From contig NW_005178804.1 in assembly GCF_000350225.1 (NCBI RefSeq), positions 213,667-277,666 of the forward strand: a stretch of DNA of 64,000 nt. Direction: 5' to 3'. The notes under the pieces were generated by a model that searched no databases, was not told the origin of the DNA, and saw only the letters and a list, made by a program, of their open reading frames with translations. The translations under genes were made by a program, and so were the position numbers. Origin of the DNA: Chondrus crispus (lineage: Eukaryota; Rhodophyta; Florideophyceae; Gigartinales; Gigartinaceae). Each line of letters starts with the position of its first letter. The stretch's first letter is position 1. Shown piece by piece: positions 36,399-48,619 of this stretch.

Positions 36399-38404
36399 CA
36401 GTCATCCCTTAATAGAAGGAATCGGCTGGTGGGCATGATTGGATTCCTTGTCCTAAGGAATTCCTTTTACAGAGCAAAAATTTAGTTTCGGAAATAGCTG
36501 TCGATGCGAGCTTGACGTAAGCCTGCAGCACGCTCGCGCTGAATCTCCCTGCGCAATGAACGCAGACGTCGGTGTAGTTCCAAATCGATCTCGGTCCTGG
36601 ACTCATTCGCGCGCAGTAGAAGGGCGATAGATTTCAGTTTCGCCTCACAGGTGATGACTGGCCCTGCCTCATCCTCCTCATCCGATTCACATCGACCCCC
36701 AACCCCACGGCCCTGCTCAGTGACAGACATAACTACACAATCAACCATATCTCCATACTCGAATCCCTGCTAAACGTCCGTGTCATCAGAGTTCAATAAA
36801 TTGCGTACTGACATCCTATCTCGCGTGTGCAATAAATCGCTGATAACCGCTTCGAGCTCCGTGCATTCTTCAGAAATCTCATTGTCGGCATCTGCCGCTT
36901 GCAGCTTGCTTACGTTAGTACCAATCAGTCCAGTCGCTCGCCAACAATTTGCAATGATTGGGCCAGGTAGTTCTTTCCAGATTCTGTCGAGATATCGCAT
37001 TGCCGTAAGTTGTGATATATTGTAAATATCCCCGGCCTCTTCCTCGAGAGAATCCAAAGCTCGGTTGTACTGCGCAGATCGATATCTCCTTTTTAGAGAG
37101 CAAATAATGCCCGCATCCAGTGGTTGCCGTTTTAAAGTTGTATTTGGCGGCAAGAACTCTACTCGAACCAATGCAAGATCGGGTAATTTTGCTTTGGTCC
37201 CATGACCAGAAAAATTATCGAGAAGGAGGAGAGCGGTACGGCCAGAGGTCTTACATATGTACGTGTCAAAGCGTTTTAGCCACTCAAAAAGCAGAGCCAT
37301 GGTCATCCATGCCTTCTTGTTATGACCGTAGTCGAATCGAAGTTGCTCTCCAGTTCTCTTTTGAAAGCATCGCGGCCGACGGGCAGAACCAATAATGAAA
37401 AGAGGAAATTTCTCGGATCCCGTACTGTTGCAGCACACCAATAATGTTACCCGCTTCTTTCGCTTCTTGTGCCCTGACCTTGAAAACGTTGATATACTGC
37501 GATCGGGCGCATCGAATAATTGCAACCGGTCTCGTCTGCATTCCAAACATCTTCTAGCCTGTACTCATGACACAAGTTACGGAGATCTGGAAGTGCTTGT
37601 GCAATTGCCTCTTCATTTTCGTCACCAGCTTCTCCATGAAGTTTCCGAGCCTTCAAATTACATCGACGCTGGAAGTTCCACAACCAACTTGCAGTGAACT
37701 TCAAGCGTGGACCATTTTCGCCGAGATCCGTGCAAATATCCTGCAGCAACCGCTTTCCCTTTTCGCGTATCATATCTCCAGACACACAGTGACTTTGCAT
37801 GTTGAGATCGTTGACCCATGCAGCGAGTTGTTTTTCGAGCTCGGTTCGAGCAGGCGAATGCTGCCGCATCATCTGAGCATTGTTTCCTGGCTGTAAGTTC
37901 CCACTGCAACTGAGACGAGACAGCACGGGCTTTGAAGGGAGAAAAGACAGCCTGAGCTCCGTTTTTGCCCACTTAGAGACCTCGTCGAGGATGAGATTGT
38001 CACCAGACTTGCGACGTTTCGTAATTTCTTCATGAATAACGTGTTTCTGTGCGTAGGTGAGGGTGTTTCGCTTCATTGCGCTGGAGTGGATCGTCGGGGT
38101 GGGAAATGATCGAGCTACGGTCCTGATTATTAAGCAGTTTTGACTGAGACTATGTTTGAGCCATAGTGTCAGGACTCAGATCCGGTTCTGTCTTAGATTC
38201 CCTATTGAAAGTGTAAATGTGACATTAAAGGCATTTGTATGACGCTTTCTGGAATCGGATTTATACTGAATTTTCCTTACATCAAGAGATTGAATTAATG
38301 GCTTTGGTACGGTCAAAAATGATACCACGGGCATGGTGGACGCCCTCGGACGTCCTTTAACAAGGAATTTCTTACACAAGGTTCCTTCAATCAAGGGATG
38401 CCTG
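36399..38404 (-). mobile_element. pogo/Tigger DNA transposon with exact termini
   Basis: About 2.0 kb. Left end CAGTCATCCCTTAATAGAAG and the complement of the right end, CAGGCATCCCTTGATTGAAG, form good terminal inverted repeats, flanked by TA at 36397-36398 and 38405-38406. Inside the left repeat about 20 bp seem inserted. A nearly complete transposase fills the element on the minus strand. Confidence 0.92.
36482..38076 (-). pseudogene. pogo/Tigger transposase, one frameshift and one stop
   Basis: The N-terminal part (38076-37447) has the CENP-B-like helix-turn-helix start LTYAQKHVIHEEITKR, a second DNA-binding region with CVSGDMIREKGKRLLQDI, and WNADETG with the first catalytic Asp. A one-base frame change near 37510 leads into 37546-36770, with LLVCCNSTGSEKFPLFIIG, LLLDNFSGHG (second Asp) and FLPPNTTLKRQPLDAGII (third). 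A single in-frame stop at about 36770 is followed by more open frame to 36482, ending QARIDSYFRN, a good PCNA-binding (PIP-box) motif. Two lesions imply recent inactivation. Confidence 0.88.
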
Positions 38405-38406
38405 TA

Positions 38407-39094
38407 TATCGAAAAGCAAACACGAATGCCTTGGGTTTGGGCGCCAAAACATTCCCAAGAGCCTCAACTTTCATCACATCGACTATAAAATGCCACTACA
38501 CACCCAGAAAGCCCTTGAAAACAACCGACGGGCTCACAGCGTCCCATATCGGTTCCATCGTCGCAACGATGGAATCACCTGATATCCCCAAACTCCAAAA
38601 TGCAGTCTTCTGGCATGTATTCTGCTCCGTTCCTCTCAAGACGGTGCTGCTGCCCGTCGTCAATTGGCTTCTCTCGAACCGGTCAGGCGTTTTCAGGAGG
38701 AATGTCTAGCACAGAGTAGAGGTGAGAGACGCTTGAGGACTCGTCTCCGATTTGAAAAGAGAGCAGCACCTCAATGAGATACTGTAGACATGCTCATGTA
38801 CTGCTTTGGTTGAGAATGACGGGCCAAGGCACGTAGTGTTATGATAACCAGTAATTGGCAATTATGCACTACTCGTAAAATGACTGCGTTTTTGAAGGTT
38901 GTTCAAATAAGCGTGTCTTGTCGCTGATGGTTGAGCTGGAAAGCGGTGGCCTAAACTACGCGAGTTGCGGTGTTTAGATGGTAGATGGCTTTTGAATGGC
39001 TTCGAATGAGCAAGTTCAGCAGTTTTTTCAATTAAAAAGGTCCATTCAGTGCTGAGGAAACGGACATTTTGGCAATTAGGTCGGGAACGGTTAC
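38407..39094. other. Unassigned region
   Basis: About 690 bp between the pogo element and the third family repeat. A plus-strand frame of 103 codons begins in the pogo terminal repeat (38398) and has no recognisable domain. No gene called. Confidence 0.45.
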
Positions 39095-39357
39095 TGTGCA
39101 CTGGGCTGACCTTCAGATCCTTTTTGTGAAAGAATATGATAGCAAGTGATTTACAGAGAGCGGCTTGCACCATCGGCGACGGCTGCTGGCTGGAACCACC
39201 TCATACTTAGGATCTCGAGACTATTCCACCTCGCTCTGATCGGAGCAACGATCAATACAACCAACACTGTTCTACAGTACTTGAACCACGGCTTTCGGCC
39301 ACACTTGTCGCAAATTTAACTCAACCGGGTATTCTTGCACTATACCCTTCAAGGGTA
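39095..39357 (+). repeat. Upstream repeat of the membrane-protein family, copy 3
   Basis: Almost identical to 33340-33602, ending in TACCCTTCAAGGGTA. The gypsy element is inserted about 175 bp downstream, so any gene once driven from here is displaced; I find no family coding sequence on the far side. Confidence 0.8.
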
Positions 39358-39531
39358 AAGTATGTTCATTAGGTCTCCGACGCAAATATCGACATTTCAT
39401 TGAATCACTCAGAAATTGCTAAAAATAGCATTTATTTGAACGCGACTCAGTCACTCCTCAAAAGATCTCCAAAAGCGCAAATAACGGATATCCTGACAAA
39501 CCTTTACAAAACAGTGCAAAATGATAGTATT

Positions 39532-39835
39532 TGTTGGGTCAGTCGAGGTTGAGGTGGTAGAGATAGACCGTGAGCTTCAAGGTAAAGCGTTTTGCTCAGC
39601 AAGAAAAGTTGAAGGTCGGTGGCTCGTCTGCCGATTCCGTGCCTTCAGTTTATTGTAGAAAGATGGGTATTTATACTAAATTTCCAAAGCTAGTCAGGGT
39701 CAGTTCGGTCGTGAAATATTCCTCTCCATTTTCAAATCAATGGTCAATTAATACCCGATTGCATTTGGCATTATTTTCATTAGTATGGTCCACGAAATGC
39801 ATTAAGGATGTCCATCAGGTTCTCCATGCAGAACA
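39532..39835 (-). repeat. LTR of gypsy element 1 (3' side)
   Basis: 304 bp, matching 44638-44942 at about 96 percent by eye; preceded by the target copy GTATT. Confidence 0.92.
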
Positions 39836-42800
39836 GTTCCCCATGGCGTCCTTACATGCCAAGAGAGGATTTAGCACGACGCAGGCTTCCATTATTGCGA
39901 CGATGCTTTAGAAATTCGCGAACTTTCGTTAGGACATCTTCAAGCATAACATCGAGAGGTTCCCAAGAATAACCAGCAGATGTTAATACTTTCCAACTGA
40001 CAAGTACTTCGAAATTATTAGAAGTCTCCCGGATGCCCCTGATCTTCTCGACTGAATACCACATTCGGTCCGTAAAGTCGGCAACTTCTTTCATTTGGAC
40101 CTTGGTTCCAACTAAGGAGTCAGCATAGGGACGTACACCACATATGTGGGTAACTTGAGTAGTTCCAAGTAGGAGATGTTCTACTTCAATCGTGTAATCG
40201 GATAAAATAAGAGACACCCAACGAGGTCCCATCCAATTTGTAGACATCTTAGTTCGAGGCCCGAGAATGCGGGCGACAAGAACATAATCCCCGGCAACTG
40301 GTTTGTATGATAGAATATGCGTTCTCGCGTTATGCAATTCGATAGCGTTTTTTCGTGTGCTGTCAAGCTTTTCCCCAACATGCTTGTGCATGTCATCCAG
40401 ATAGTCATGCAACGTTTGTATGTTCAACTTCTGCAAGGTTCGTACTGCCTCTATATTACGAACTTTCCGCATCTTTGATTCTGCTAATGCAACGGTCATA
40501 GGATTTCCAGCATGCTGTCCGGTATGTACTGTGTAAGGTGCGCGGTTACCAAGACGTAGTGACGGGGAACTGTTGATAATACTCTGAATTGCAGGTACAG
40601 ACTTCGGCCATTGTGCTTCAGGTGTCATAATCTCAGTACTATATGCCCGTAGTATGCGAAGTACTTGCTTACAAACTGATTCGACTGTTCCATTTGACCA
40701 TGGGGCATAAGCGTTTGAAAAACGGTGCTTAACCCCAAGAGCATCTGCTAAACGTTCCATTATTTTGTTCAGAAAATGAGGCCCTTGGTCCGAAAACCCC
40801 TGCAGTACTGGTACGAATGTAGTAGAGTATTCCATAAACCCTCAGAAGTGGTAGCTGCATCGGCATGCCTACATGCACGCAATTTCACATAACCAGAGAA
40901 GTCATCCTTCAGTATTAGGATGTATTCATGCCCAGAAAGTGATTCTCCGATAAAGAGAAAATCAAAATGTAGCAGTTCAGAGACTCTTTCAGCATGTATC
41001 TGCTGACCAAGCGGACGCGGTACTTTGGATCCAGTTGCAGAGATTAAGCAAACAAACCAGCTTTGTAAAAAAGCCTTAACATCAGCTTCCAAAGTGGACC
41101 ATATGACCTTTTCCTTAATAATCTGGGTCGTTGGATGAATTCCTCTGTGTCCCCCCATTCCACAATGTGCAGAAACACATATACTTAGTTGCAACTCTTG
41201 ATCATCATCTGGTATATATAGTTTTCCATCTGAATTTCTCCATAGTTCATCTGATAGAACAAATCCACTGCCTTCACGTGGAAGCGTTTTTCCTTGAGAT
41301 AATGCTATCACATGACTAGATGGGAGTTCGGGGAGATCCTCGGTTATAAGAGGTACCTTCAGCAAAGAAATTCGGCGAGCGGGAGTCTCAGAGAATCCAG
41401 GTGCAGCCCAGCGGGTGAGTATGTCCGCCCATATGTTCTGCTCTCCTGGTATATGTTCAATTGTAAAATTAAATTCAGCAAGTCGAAGAGCCCAGCGTTG
41501 AGTCTTGTGTACAACATGGCGAGCGACATTTGCATTATACCTTGTAGGAGATAGCATGTATATAATATTCTTGTGGTCCGTGAACAGGGAGAATTCTCCG
41601 CAAGCCGCTAGTATGTGAGCTAAGCGGATGACGCGTTCAACAATAGCATAGCATTCTTGTTCTGGAGTAGACCATCTATAAGAGGCACCAGGGAAGCTTC
41701 CGGATACCAAAGCAACCGGGAAGTGATTCCAATCTTGCGGAGGGGAAACGCCTTTAGCTATTTCGTCAGGATCAACTTGTGTCAAACAACCAGCCCAATG
41801 CGTAGATGAAGCATCAGTAAAAAGGCATAGTCGCTTTTGCGGATCTGGTGTTGATAGAAGTACTGGATTTATGATTGCCTGAATGAGAGATGTAAAAGCA
41901 GCATCATGTTCGGCCCCCCATTTCGAAAGAGGACGATTAGCAATTCTTGACTTCTTCCGGTTTTTGTGTAAAGTGTACTGTCCTTCAAGGAGAACATGTA
42001 GCGGTTGGACTAATTCTCAAAAATTGAGGAATGGCAGTGCGCATCCAGTTTGCTCCATGACCTAATTCCATAAGAGCTCCAGCTGTCTGTGGAGGGGACA
42101 TAGTAGTCAAAGCTTCATAGTTTCTTGGATTAAATTTGATACCCTCTGAATCAATTATTCTTCCACAGAATTGAGCTTTTTTCTTTATGAGTTCATATTT
42201 GAGAGGATTAAGTTTCAGCCCACTGGAGCGACTAATTTGGAGAACAGATTGTAGATCTTCGATTAAAGAAATTTCCTCAGAGGCGAAAACCTAGCATATC
42301 ATCCAACCATATTAAAAGATTAAGATGTGAAAAGAGATTTTCCATGCTTGCATGGAAGTATGAAACACCGTTTGTTGCACCATGAAGAACCCTATTTGGG
42401 CTAAACCCCCCAAATGGTGTATGAAAAGATTGGCATTCTTGAGATTCCTTCGCCAGTGGGAATGGCCAATATCCATGAATGAAATCTAACTTGGAAAATA
42501 TTTTCGAACCACAAAGTCTTCCAAGCATTGGGTCAGCATGGGGCATCGGCCAGAAATTCTTCTTTGTCTGTGCATTGATAGGCCTCAGATCCACTGTAAA
42601 GAGAAAACGATCTTTTCCAGGTTTGGGAACAATCAAGGGGGCACAAGCCCATCTAGATTGTGGTAAAAGGGAGTGCCCCCTGGCCAGGAGACAGGTGGAG
42701 AGGGATGTGCACAGTATATGTAGTAGCGATATCCAACATAGATGTCGGATTTCTGTATATGTATCCAACACGAATGAGTTCATCGCATTTCTTCTTCATG

Positions 42801-44637
42801 AAGTCTAATTGGTCTGGAAAATAGGTGCGCTGACGAACTTTTACAGGCTTTTCTTTGTCTTCAAACTTGATTACTATCGGTGGAACATCGACAGGAAGGT
42901 CTGATCCTAGTCGAATACGAAAAACATCTTTGTACTCCGAAATCATTTTCGTAAACAATTCCTTTGCATTTTTGGAGAGTTTCACTGATCCCAGTTCTAT
43001 AGCATGACCAATAGCAGCTTCGAGCTCTTCTTCATCTTGTTCTCCAATATCCATATCCTTGTAGTCCACAGTATCTCCATCTTCCCAGTGGGAAATCTCC
43101 GTTTGATATAAGATTACATATTCCAGACGGAAGTTCAGAAATATCTATTTCTTCTGAAGTTTTATCTTCAGTAAGAAGACGGATACCCAGCTTACCAATC
43201 TTGGCAGGATGCTCTTCGCGATGGAGAACTCCATAATCAAGAGAAGATAAACGATCGATGTTATTTGCAAGGAAATCAGTGACATCGAGACCAGATTGTA
43301 CCAGAAAAGGATTTCCAAGCACAATTTCCTCAGCACAATCAGCGCCAGGTAATACGCTTTTTTCATCACAAGGCATGATATAAGCTTTGAAGTTACGAAG
43401 ACGACAAGGGCCAGCAACAGTTTTGATAATTGGGCATATTTGTACCAAACCAGGAGATTTAAACAAATGCCCATCAACAGCCTTGAAAGTCTTCTGCTCT
43501 GAAAGCTGCATAGTTGGTAAAAATATTCCTTTGTCACCTAGAAACTGAGTGATAATATCTGATACCGCAACATCATCGGCACCAGAGTCAATACGACAAG
43601 CAAAATTATATCCATAAAGTTCAGCAAGTACAAGAGCAGGCTTGGATGAACTTGAATCGTCAGATGAGGAAGCAGTCTTACAAACTGGAAAGTAATATCC
43701 CTCTTTGGTTGTGACCATAGACAACTTAGGTTCTGTCTTAGGGTTCCTCTTCGCTTACTTTTCCGCAATCAGTTTTTTAGCAAGTTCGGGAGTTGTAATT
43801 TTGCAATCCCGAAGCCAGTGATCTTGATTGCATGCCGGATTTAGGCATGGAGGCGGAAGCTTTGAATTCTTCGGGGGGGTAGTACCAGATTTTTTCCCAG
43901 AACTGTAGCTGCCAGATGGTTCACCCTTCTTCCTCGTTGTAGTAGGAGTTGGAGTAGGAGTTTGTCGAAATTTTCTTAATGGATGGAAACGTTCACAAAT
44001 TTCAGCTTCTTCTTGAAGGTATTCACAGAAGCCAAAGAAGTCATTTTTAAGAGAATTCTTCTCTAATTTCAACGCATCGTACATTTGTGTTTTTAAAGCA
44101 GGAGGTTGTAAGACCGCAGTAATATGCTTGACTGCTGCTTTTGGAGAGGTATCAAAAAATTCCACCCACGTCGTTCGCATAAATCCAAATAAGCTGTCTG
44201 CAGCATAATTACCCGAAGCCGTGCATCTGGTTCAGCAGCATCCATTTTTATATTGCGCTTCACATCATGCATTATTTCATCATAGGAAAGGGATCTAACA
44301 CCAGAAGATAGTTCAAGCAGCTTCGTCTTGATAATAGCATCCGTACGTTGACTTATTTCCTGAATCTCCTTGCCGAATACTCGTGCTCGTACAAGGGAGC
44401 GGAGAAAAATTGCATTAAAGCAGCTTGTATAAGGAATGGCATTAATACCAGGTTGCGCTGCCACAGCAGCCTCATATTATGCACGTTCAGCAAGAAAATA
44501 TTGGATAGCCTTGCGAGAGATAGCATAAAGACGAGGAGCTTGAACAGGAGCAAAAAGATTGACGGAATTAGCAGTACCAAGATCCTAATAGTCTCCCATA
44601 TCAGAAATCGACTGTCTGCGCAGAAACCAGTTTAAAC

Positions 44638-44942
44638 TGTTGGGTCATTCGAGGTTGAGGTGGTAGAAGATAGACCGTGAGCTTCAAGGTAAAGCGTTTT
44701 GCTCAGCAAGAAAAGTTGAAGGTCGGTGGCTCGTCTGCCGATTCCGTGTCTTCAGTTTATTGTAGAAGGATCGGTATTTATACTAAATTTCCAAAGGTAG
44801 TCAGGGTCAGTTCGATCGTGAAATATTCCTCTCCATTTTCAAATCAATGGTCAATTAATACCCGATTGCATTTAGCATTATTTTCATTAGTATGGTCCAC
44901 GAAATGCATTAAGGATGTTCATCAGGTTCTCCATGTACAGCA
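44638..44942 (-). repeat. LTR of gypsy element 1 (5' side)
   Basis: 305 bp, followed by the target copy GTATT. On the minus strand the internal sequence next to it contains TGGTTTCTGCGC about 8 bases in, a possible primer-binding site for an unidentified tRNA. Confidence 0.92.
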
Positions 44943-45041
44943 GTATTTACGAACAAACCAAGTAACTACGTGGTGGTTAGCAGTCCTGGCAGGGCTCCCG
45001 ACCAAGCAAATCGAGCACAGAGCTCGCCCTAAACTGTCGCT

Positions 45042-46260
45042 TCATAATATCGGCGCGTTTCTCACGATACCTTTTTGAATACGGCGTCGCCGCTCACGTT
45101 GACTGTTTCCAATACTGTACCAAAGACTCGTGAGTTGTTGATACAAACTCCTATCCTGTTCACGCAACGGCCTCCAACGAATATGGAAATTTGTCAATCC
45201 CAAACACAGTCTAAAGACCAGGTCATAATTTTCTTCACTCCACTTCCACTTACATCCTATAACATTCCAAAGACCACACAACCGCCCGAAATAGTTCTCC
45301 ACAATGATTCTATCGCTGGAAATAGCGTTGTTCTCTGCAACCTCCCGTGGAGACAGAAATCGCTCTTGCGGTTTGCGCTTAGGGTGGACAATTCTGCAAA
45401 GCTCGGTGGCGCCCTGATAGCCTTTGTCAGCAAGAATTGTCCATTGCCCTGGGTAGCTTTCGTGCAGCGGCCCCTCATCACCAATCTCCTTTTCGCCGTC
45501 CCTCTTTCGCTACGCACGCCTATGAACAAACTGCATGCTTTAAAATAACGAAATCCGAAACAGACCCGGGTTCATGCATACTCGAGGATACTGGGAATCC
45601 GGTCGAAGTTACGAAGACCTCCACCTTGAATCCGTATGATTTGTGCTTTCCACTACAATATGTTTACCCTTCCTCTTTGCTTCCCGAATGCCGAAACGAT
45701 GGCTGAAACGTGACGTCAGTCGCGTATCTTGCCATTGCGTAGTTTTTAAACATGCGGTTGTTGTCGTGCAGCATTTTCATGGACCAACGTTTGGTCTGGT
45801 AGACCACATACTGCTCATAAACTGGCTCAGAGAGCATGCGTATGAAGCGCACTATCATGAGTTCAAAAGCGGAAGTCCTCTGCCCAAACATCCGCGCTAG
45901 AAAATCTCATGCCCCACCGTGCTTCAAAACAGCCAACGTCATGAAATGCACATCTTTCGCCGTGTGCGCCCATTTCGTACCCCTTCCCACGTTGTAATTT
46001 TCGGCGATGACATCCTGAAATACAGCCCATATCCCACGAACTGAGGCGGTGAAAAGTTTGTCATCTCGAGAATTGCTGCCGCATCTCCCTCTTCGTAACA
46101 CTTGTCAAAAATGGGTGCATCCGACCCGTTGTCTTCGTTGCTGTTGTCAGGATGGAGCCCTTCAAAAAGCTCGAGCTCGTTACGCGGGTCAATCGCAGCG
46201 GTAAACAAGAGCTGCAAAGCTTGTGCAGCATCTGAAGAAGTAAGGAAGACGCCATTATAA
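45042..46260 (-). pseudogene. Decayed PIF/Harbinger-type transposase 1
   Basis: Minus-strand pieces in three frames. NYNVGRGTKWAHTAKDV and FMTLAVLKHGGA (about 46.0-45.9 kb) are N-terminal; then FELMIVRFIRMLSEPVYEQY (about 45.85) and, at the C-terminus, ENYFGRLCGLWNV (with the catalytic Glu), RLCLGLTNFHIR and RRRRIQKG (45300-45050). The order and motifs match DDE_Tnp_4 (HARBI1-like) transposases and a second copy at 62.1-63.2 kb. Several frameshifts and stops make it inactive. Termini were not found. Confidence 0.75.
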
Positions 46261-46299
46261 AATCACCGGCCTCGAGATAGAGCGGTACTGTGTTTTAAC

Positions 46300-47180
46300 G
46301 GGTAGAAAGGAGGCCTGTGGTGCAGAAGGCAGTGACTTCTGGCGAGGGGGGCGATGGCCGGTCGCAGGGAGGGCGGTGGTCTCTTCCAGAGAGGTCGGTG
46401 GCGTGGTGCCTGGAGGGCGGTGGGGTTGGGCGTGGCGGGCAGTGGCCGGTGTCGTTGAGGGCGGTGGTCGGTGGTGGGCAAGGTGGTGGCCTGTGACGGG
46501 GAGGGCGGCCGCTTGTGGCGCGGAGGGCGGCTGCTTGGGCGGGGAAGGCGGTGGCCGGTGCCAGGAAGGGCCGCGGCCTGTGTCAGGGAGGGCAGCAGCT
46601 TGGGCGAGGAGGACGGCTGCTTGGGCGGGGAAGGCGGTGGCCGGTTCCAGGAAGGGCGGCGGCCTGTGTCATGGAGAGCGGCGACCTGTGACGAAGAGGG
46701 CGGCGGCTTGGGCGAGGAGGACGGCGGCTTGGGCGGGGAGGGCGGTGGCCGGTGCCAGGAAGGGCCGCGGCCTGCGTCAGGGAGGGCGGCGCCCTGTGAC
46801 GAAGACGGCAACGGCTTGGGCGAGGAGGACGGATGCTTGGGCGGGGAGGGCGGTGGCCGGTGCCAGGAAGGGCGGTGGTCTGTGACAAGGAGGGCGGCCG
46901 TTTCGGCGAGGAGGACGGTGGTCAGGGTCAGGGAGGGCGGCGGCTTGGGCGAGGAGGACGGTGGCCAGGGTCAGGAAGGGCGGCGGCTTGTGGCGGGGAG
47001 GGCGGCTGCTAGAGCGAAGGGAGCGGCAGCTTGTGGTGGGGTTGGTTGTGGCTTGTGGCAGGGAGAGCGGTGGGAGATAGGTGGTTGCCATTTGCAGAGA
47101 CGGCGGTGGCCTGTGGCAGATAGGGGGTTGCCTAGTGCGGAGAAGTTGATGGCGTGGGCGAGAAGGGCAGTGGCGTGAGA
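46300..47180. repeat. GC-rich minisatellite
   Basis: Degenerate tandem repeat of G-rich units. A larger period of 86-108 bp marked by GGTGGCCGGTGCCAGGAAGG recurs at about 46550, 46636, 46744 and 46852; smaller subunits of about 21 bp read GGCGGCTTGGGCGAGGAGGAC. Long frames are open on both strands (for example 46471-47178 plus and 46811-46263 minus), but both are pure repeat products and I call neither a gene. Confidence 0.85.
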
Positions 47181-47580
47181 CGGGGGGAAGTGGGCTGCAC
47201 GAATATCTGAGCAGTGGCTATTGACCTATGTAGGAAATGGGCGGGTTCTATGCGAAGTGATCGGTTTAATTTGCGATGAGGCTCTTTTGCGCATTGGCGC
47301 GGTGCCCAGGTGTGGAACACGTAGTTGTGTATTAACAGTTCGTAATCAGAAATATCAATCGTTTTGGCAATCACGGATTTTTTGAGACACCAATGGGCCA
47401 TATGTCATCGAGGACTGCCTGCTCGGCATGTAATGCAGTATTTTAGTTGTCCCCTTCTATGTTCCTGAAAGGTCTATTTAATATTGTACAATAGGTCTCC
47501 ACTACAATACCTCAGTTCTATTTGTAAAGAACCATGTAAGTTGACGACGGAGCGGTTTTTGCGCATTGCAAAGGTCATAC
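47181..47580. other. Unassigned region
   Basis: About 400 bp between the minisatellite and the large gypsy element. No gene or repeat recognised. Confidence 0.5.
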
Positions 47581-47585
47581 AAAAT

Positions 47586-48525
47586 TGTAGTGCAATGCGC
47601 CTGTCAGGCAGAGACCAAGGTCCGACGGTCCTACACAAACGACAACTACCAACCGCACAGCGCTACGGAGTGTTCGAAGCTTCTTGTCCTCTTTAAGCGG
47701 GTTTGCGGCCCGCAGTAGCTCGGATCCTTGATAGGGGGGCAAAGAGAAGGGCCCAGCCCGGGATCGGTAAATGGTGGTAGAGTCTTGTAAAGGCAACTGC
47801 TCGACGAGTTCGGAGGGGTGTGTAGGTAAACATGGTCCGATGGGTCGTAAATCCAAAGCTCGTAGAGCGCTTTGTACACCTTATACCCTTGATAAGGTCT
47901 TCGACGGGGACGTCGCAACGTAGCCCGACGGGATGAGGTCACAGTAGCAGCGCTACACTTTCGTGCTGCCCGATGGCAAGAAGCACCAACACCAGATCGG
48001 TCGCAACCAACTCCGATGGAACCAACTCCGAGAAAAGCACCACTGGTGCACCAACACAGAAGCCCGATGGCAAATGACGTCGCGTTGCGGATCGCAATCC
48101 TACAAGGTGGGACCAACTCAAGATTAAGGGAAATTAGAATAGGGAAATAAAGGAAAATTGATAAGGAAAAAGGGGACCCCCGAGCGCAAAGGATACCGTA
48201 GGCTAGAGTAGAAGGGAATGTCTTGTAAAAGACGGACTTCGACCAAGGCGATATCAAACTCTGGCAACTCGGGTTACCTTTACTGACTTGGTGGTCAATG
48301 GGCTAAGTTATATATCGCTCCGCCGAAGCCACTACAGTAGCTCGCGGCGCTAGACCCTAAATCTAATCTAATATCAGCTAAATAATTGGTAACTAAATTA
48401 AAACAAATAATTAAAATAATACTGTGCAAATATTCACACTTGTGTCCCCCAATCCGGACTACTTTGTCATACCTTATTGATTTCCTTTCGTTCCACCCCC
48501 CTGCAGAGCCCATTATTGCACTACA
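47586..48525 (-). repeat. LTR of gypsy element 2 (3' side)
   Basis: 940 bp. Starts TGTAGTGCAATGCG and ends ATTATTGCACTACA on the plus strand, so the ends form an 11-bp inverted repeat. A TATATA motif near 48308-48315 may belong to its promoter. Confidence 0.93.
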
Positions 48526-48619
48526 TATCCCCCTCCTGAGCGCCCTTGTACAGCGCCAAGCCATCGTATAATCTCCTGCCGTCCCTTACCGTGTTTCCCA
48601 ACCGTCAATCATTCTGCGC

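Larger units (their letters stand above)
39532..44942 (-). mobile_element. Ty3/gypsy LTR retrotransposon 1 (chromovirus type), broken
   Basis: Full-length fossil of 5.4 kb. LTRs at 39532-39835 and 44638-44942 begin TGTTGGGTC on the plus strand and end in CA; the flanking 5-bp duplication GTATT (39527-39531, 44943-44947) is exact. On the minus strand the parts run in family order: gag with a CCHC knuckle (about 44.5-43.75 kb), protease with an active-site Asp (about 43.7-43.0), reverse transcriptase (about 43.0-42.3), RNase H (about 41.8-41.3), integrase (about 41.3-40.2) and a chromodomain-like end (about 40.1-39.9). The LTRs differ at roughly a dozen of 305 positions (about 4 percent), so it is moderately old. 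It carries several breaks. Confidence 0.9.

Noticed and set aside
46471-47178. A 235-codon Gly/Arg/Glu-rich plus-strand gene, and its minus-strand Pro-rich counterpart
   Set aside because: Both are products of the minisatellite period; neither has non-repeat sequence or a domain.
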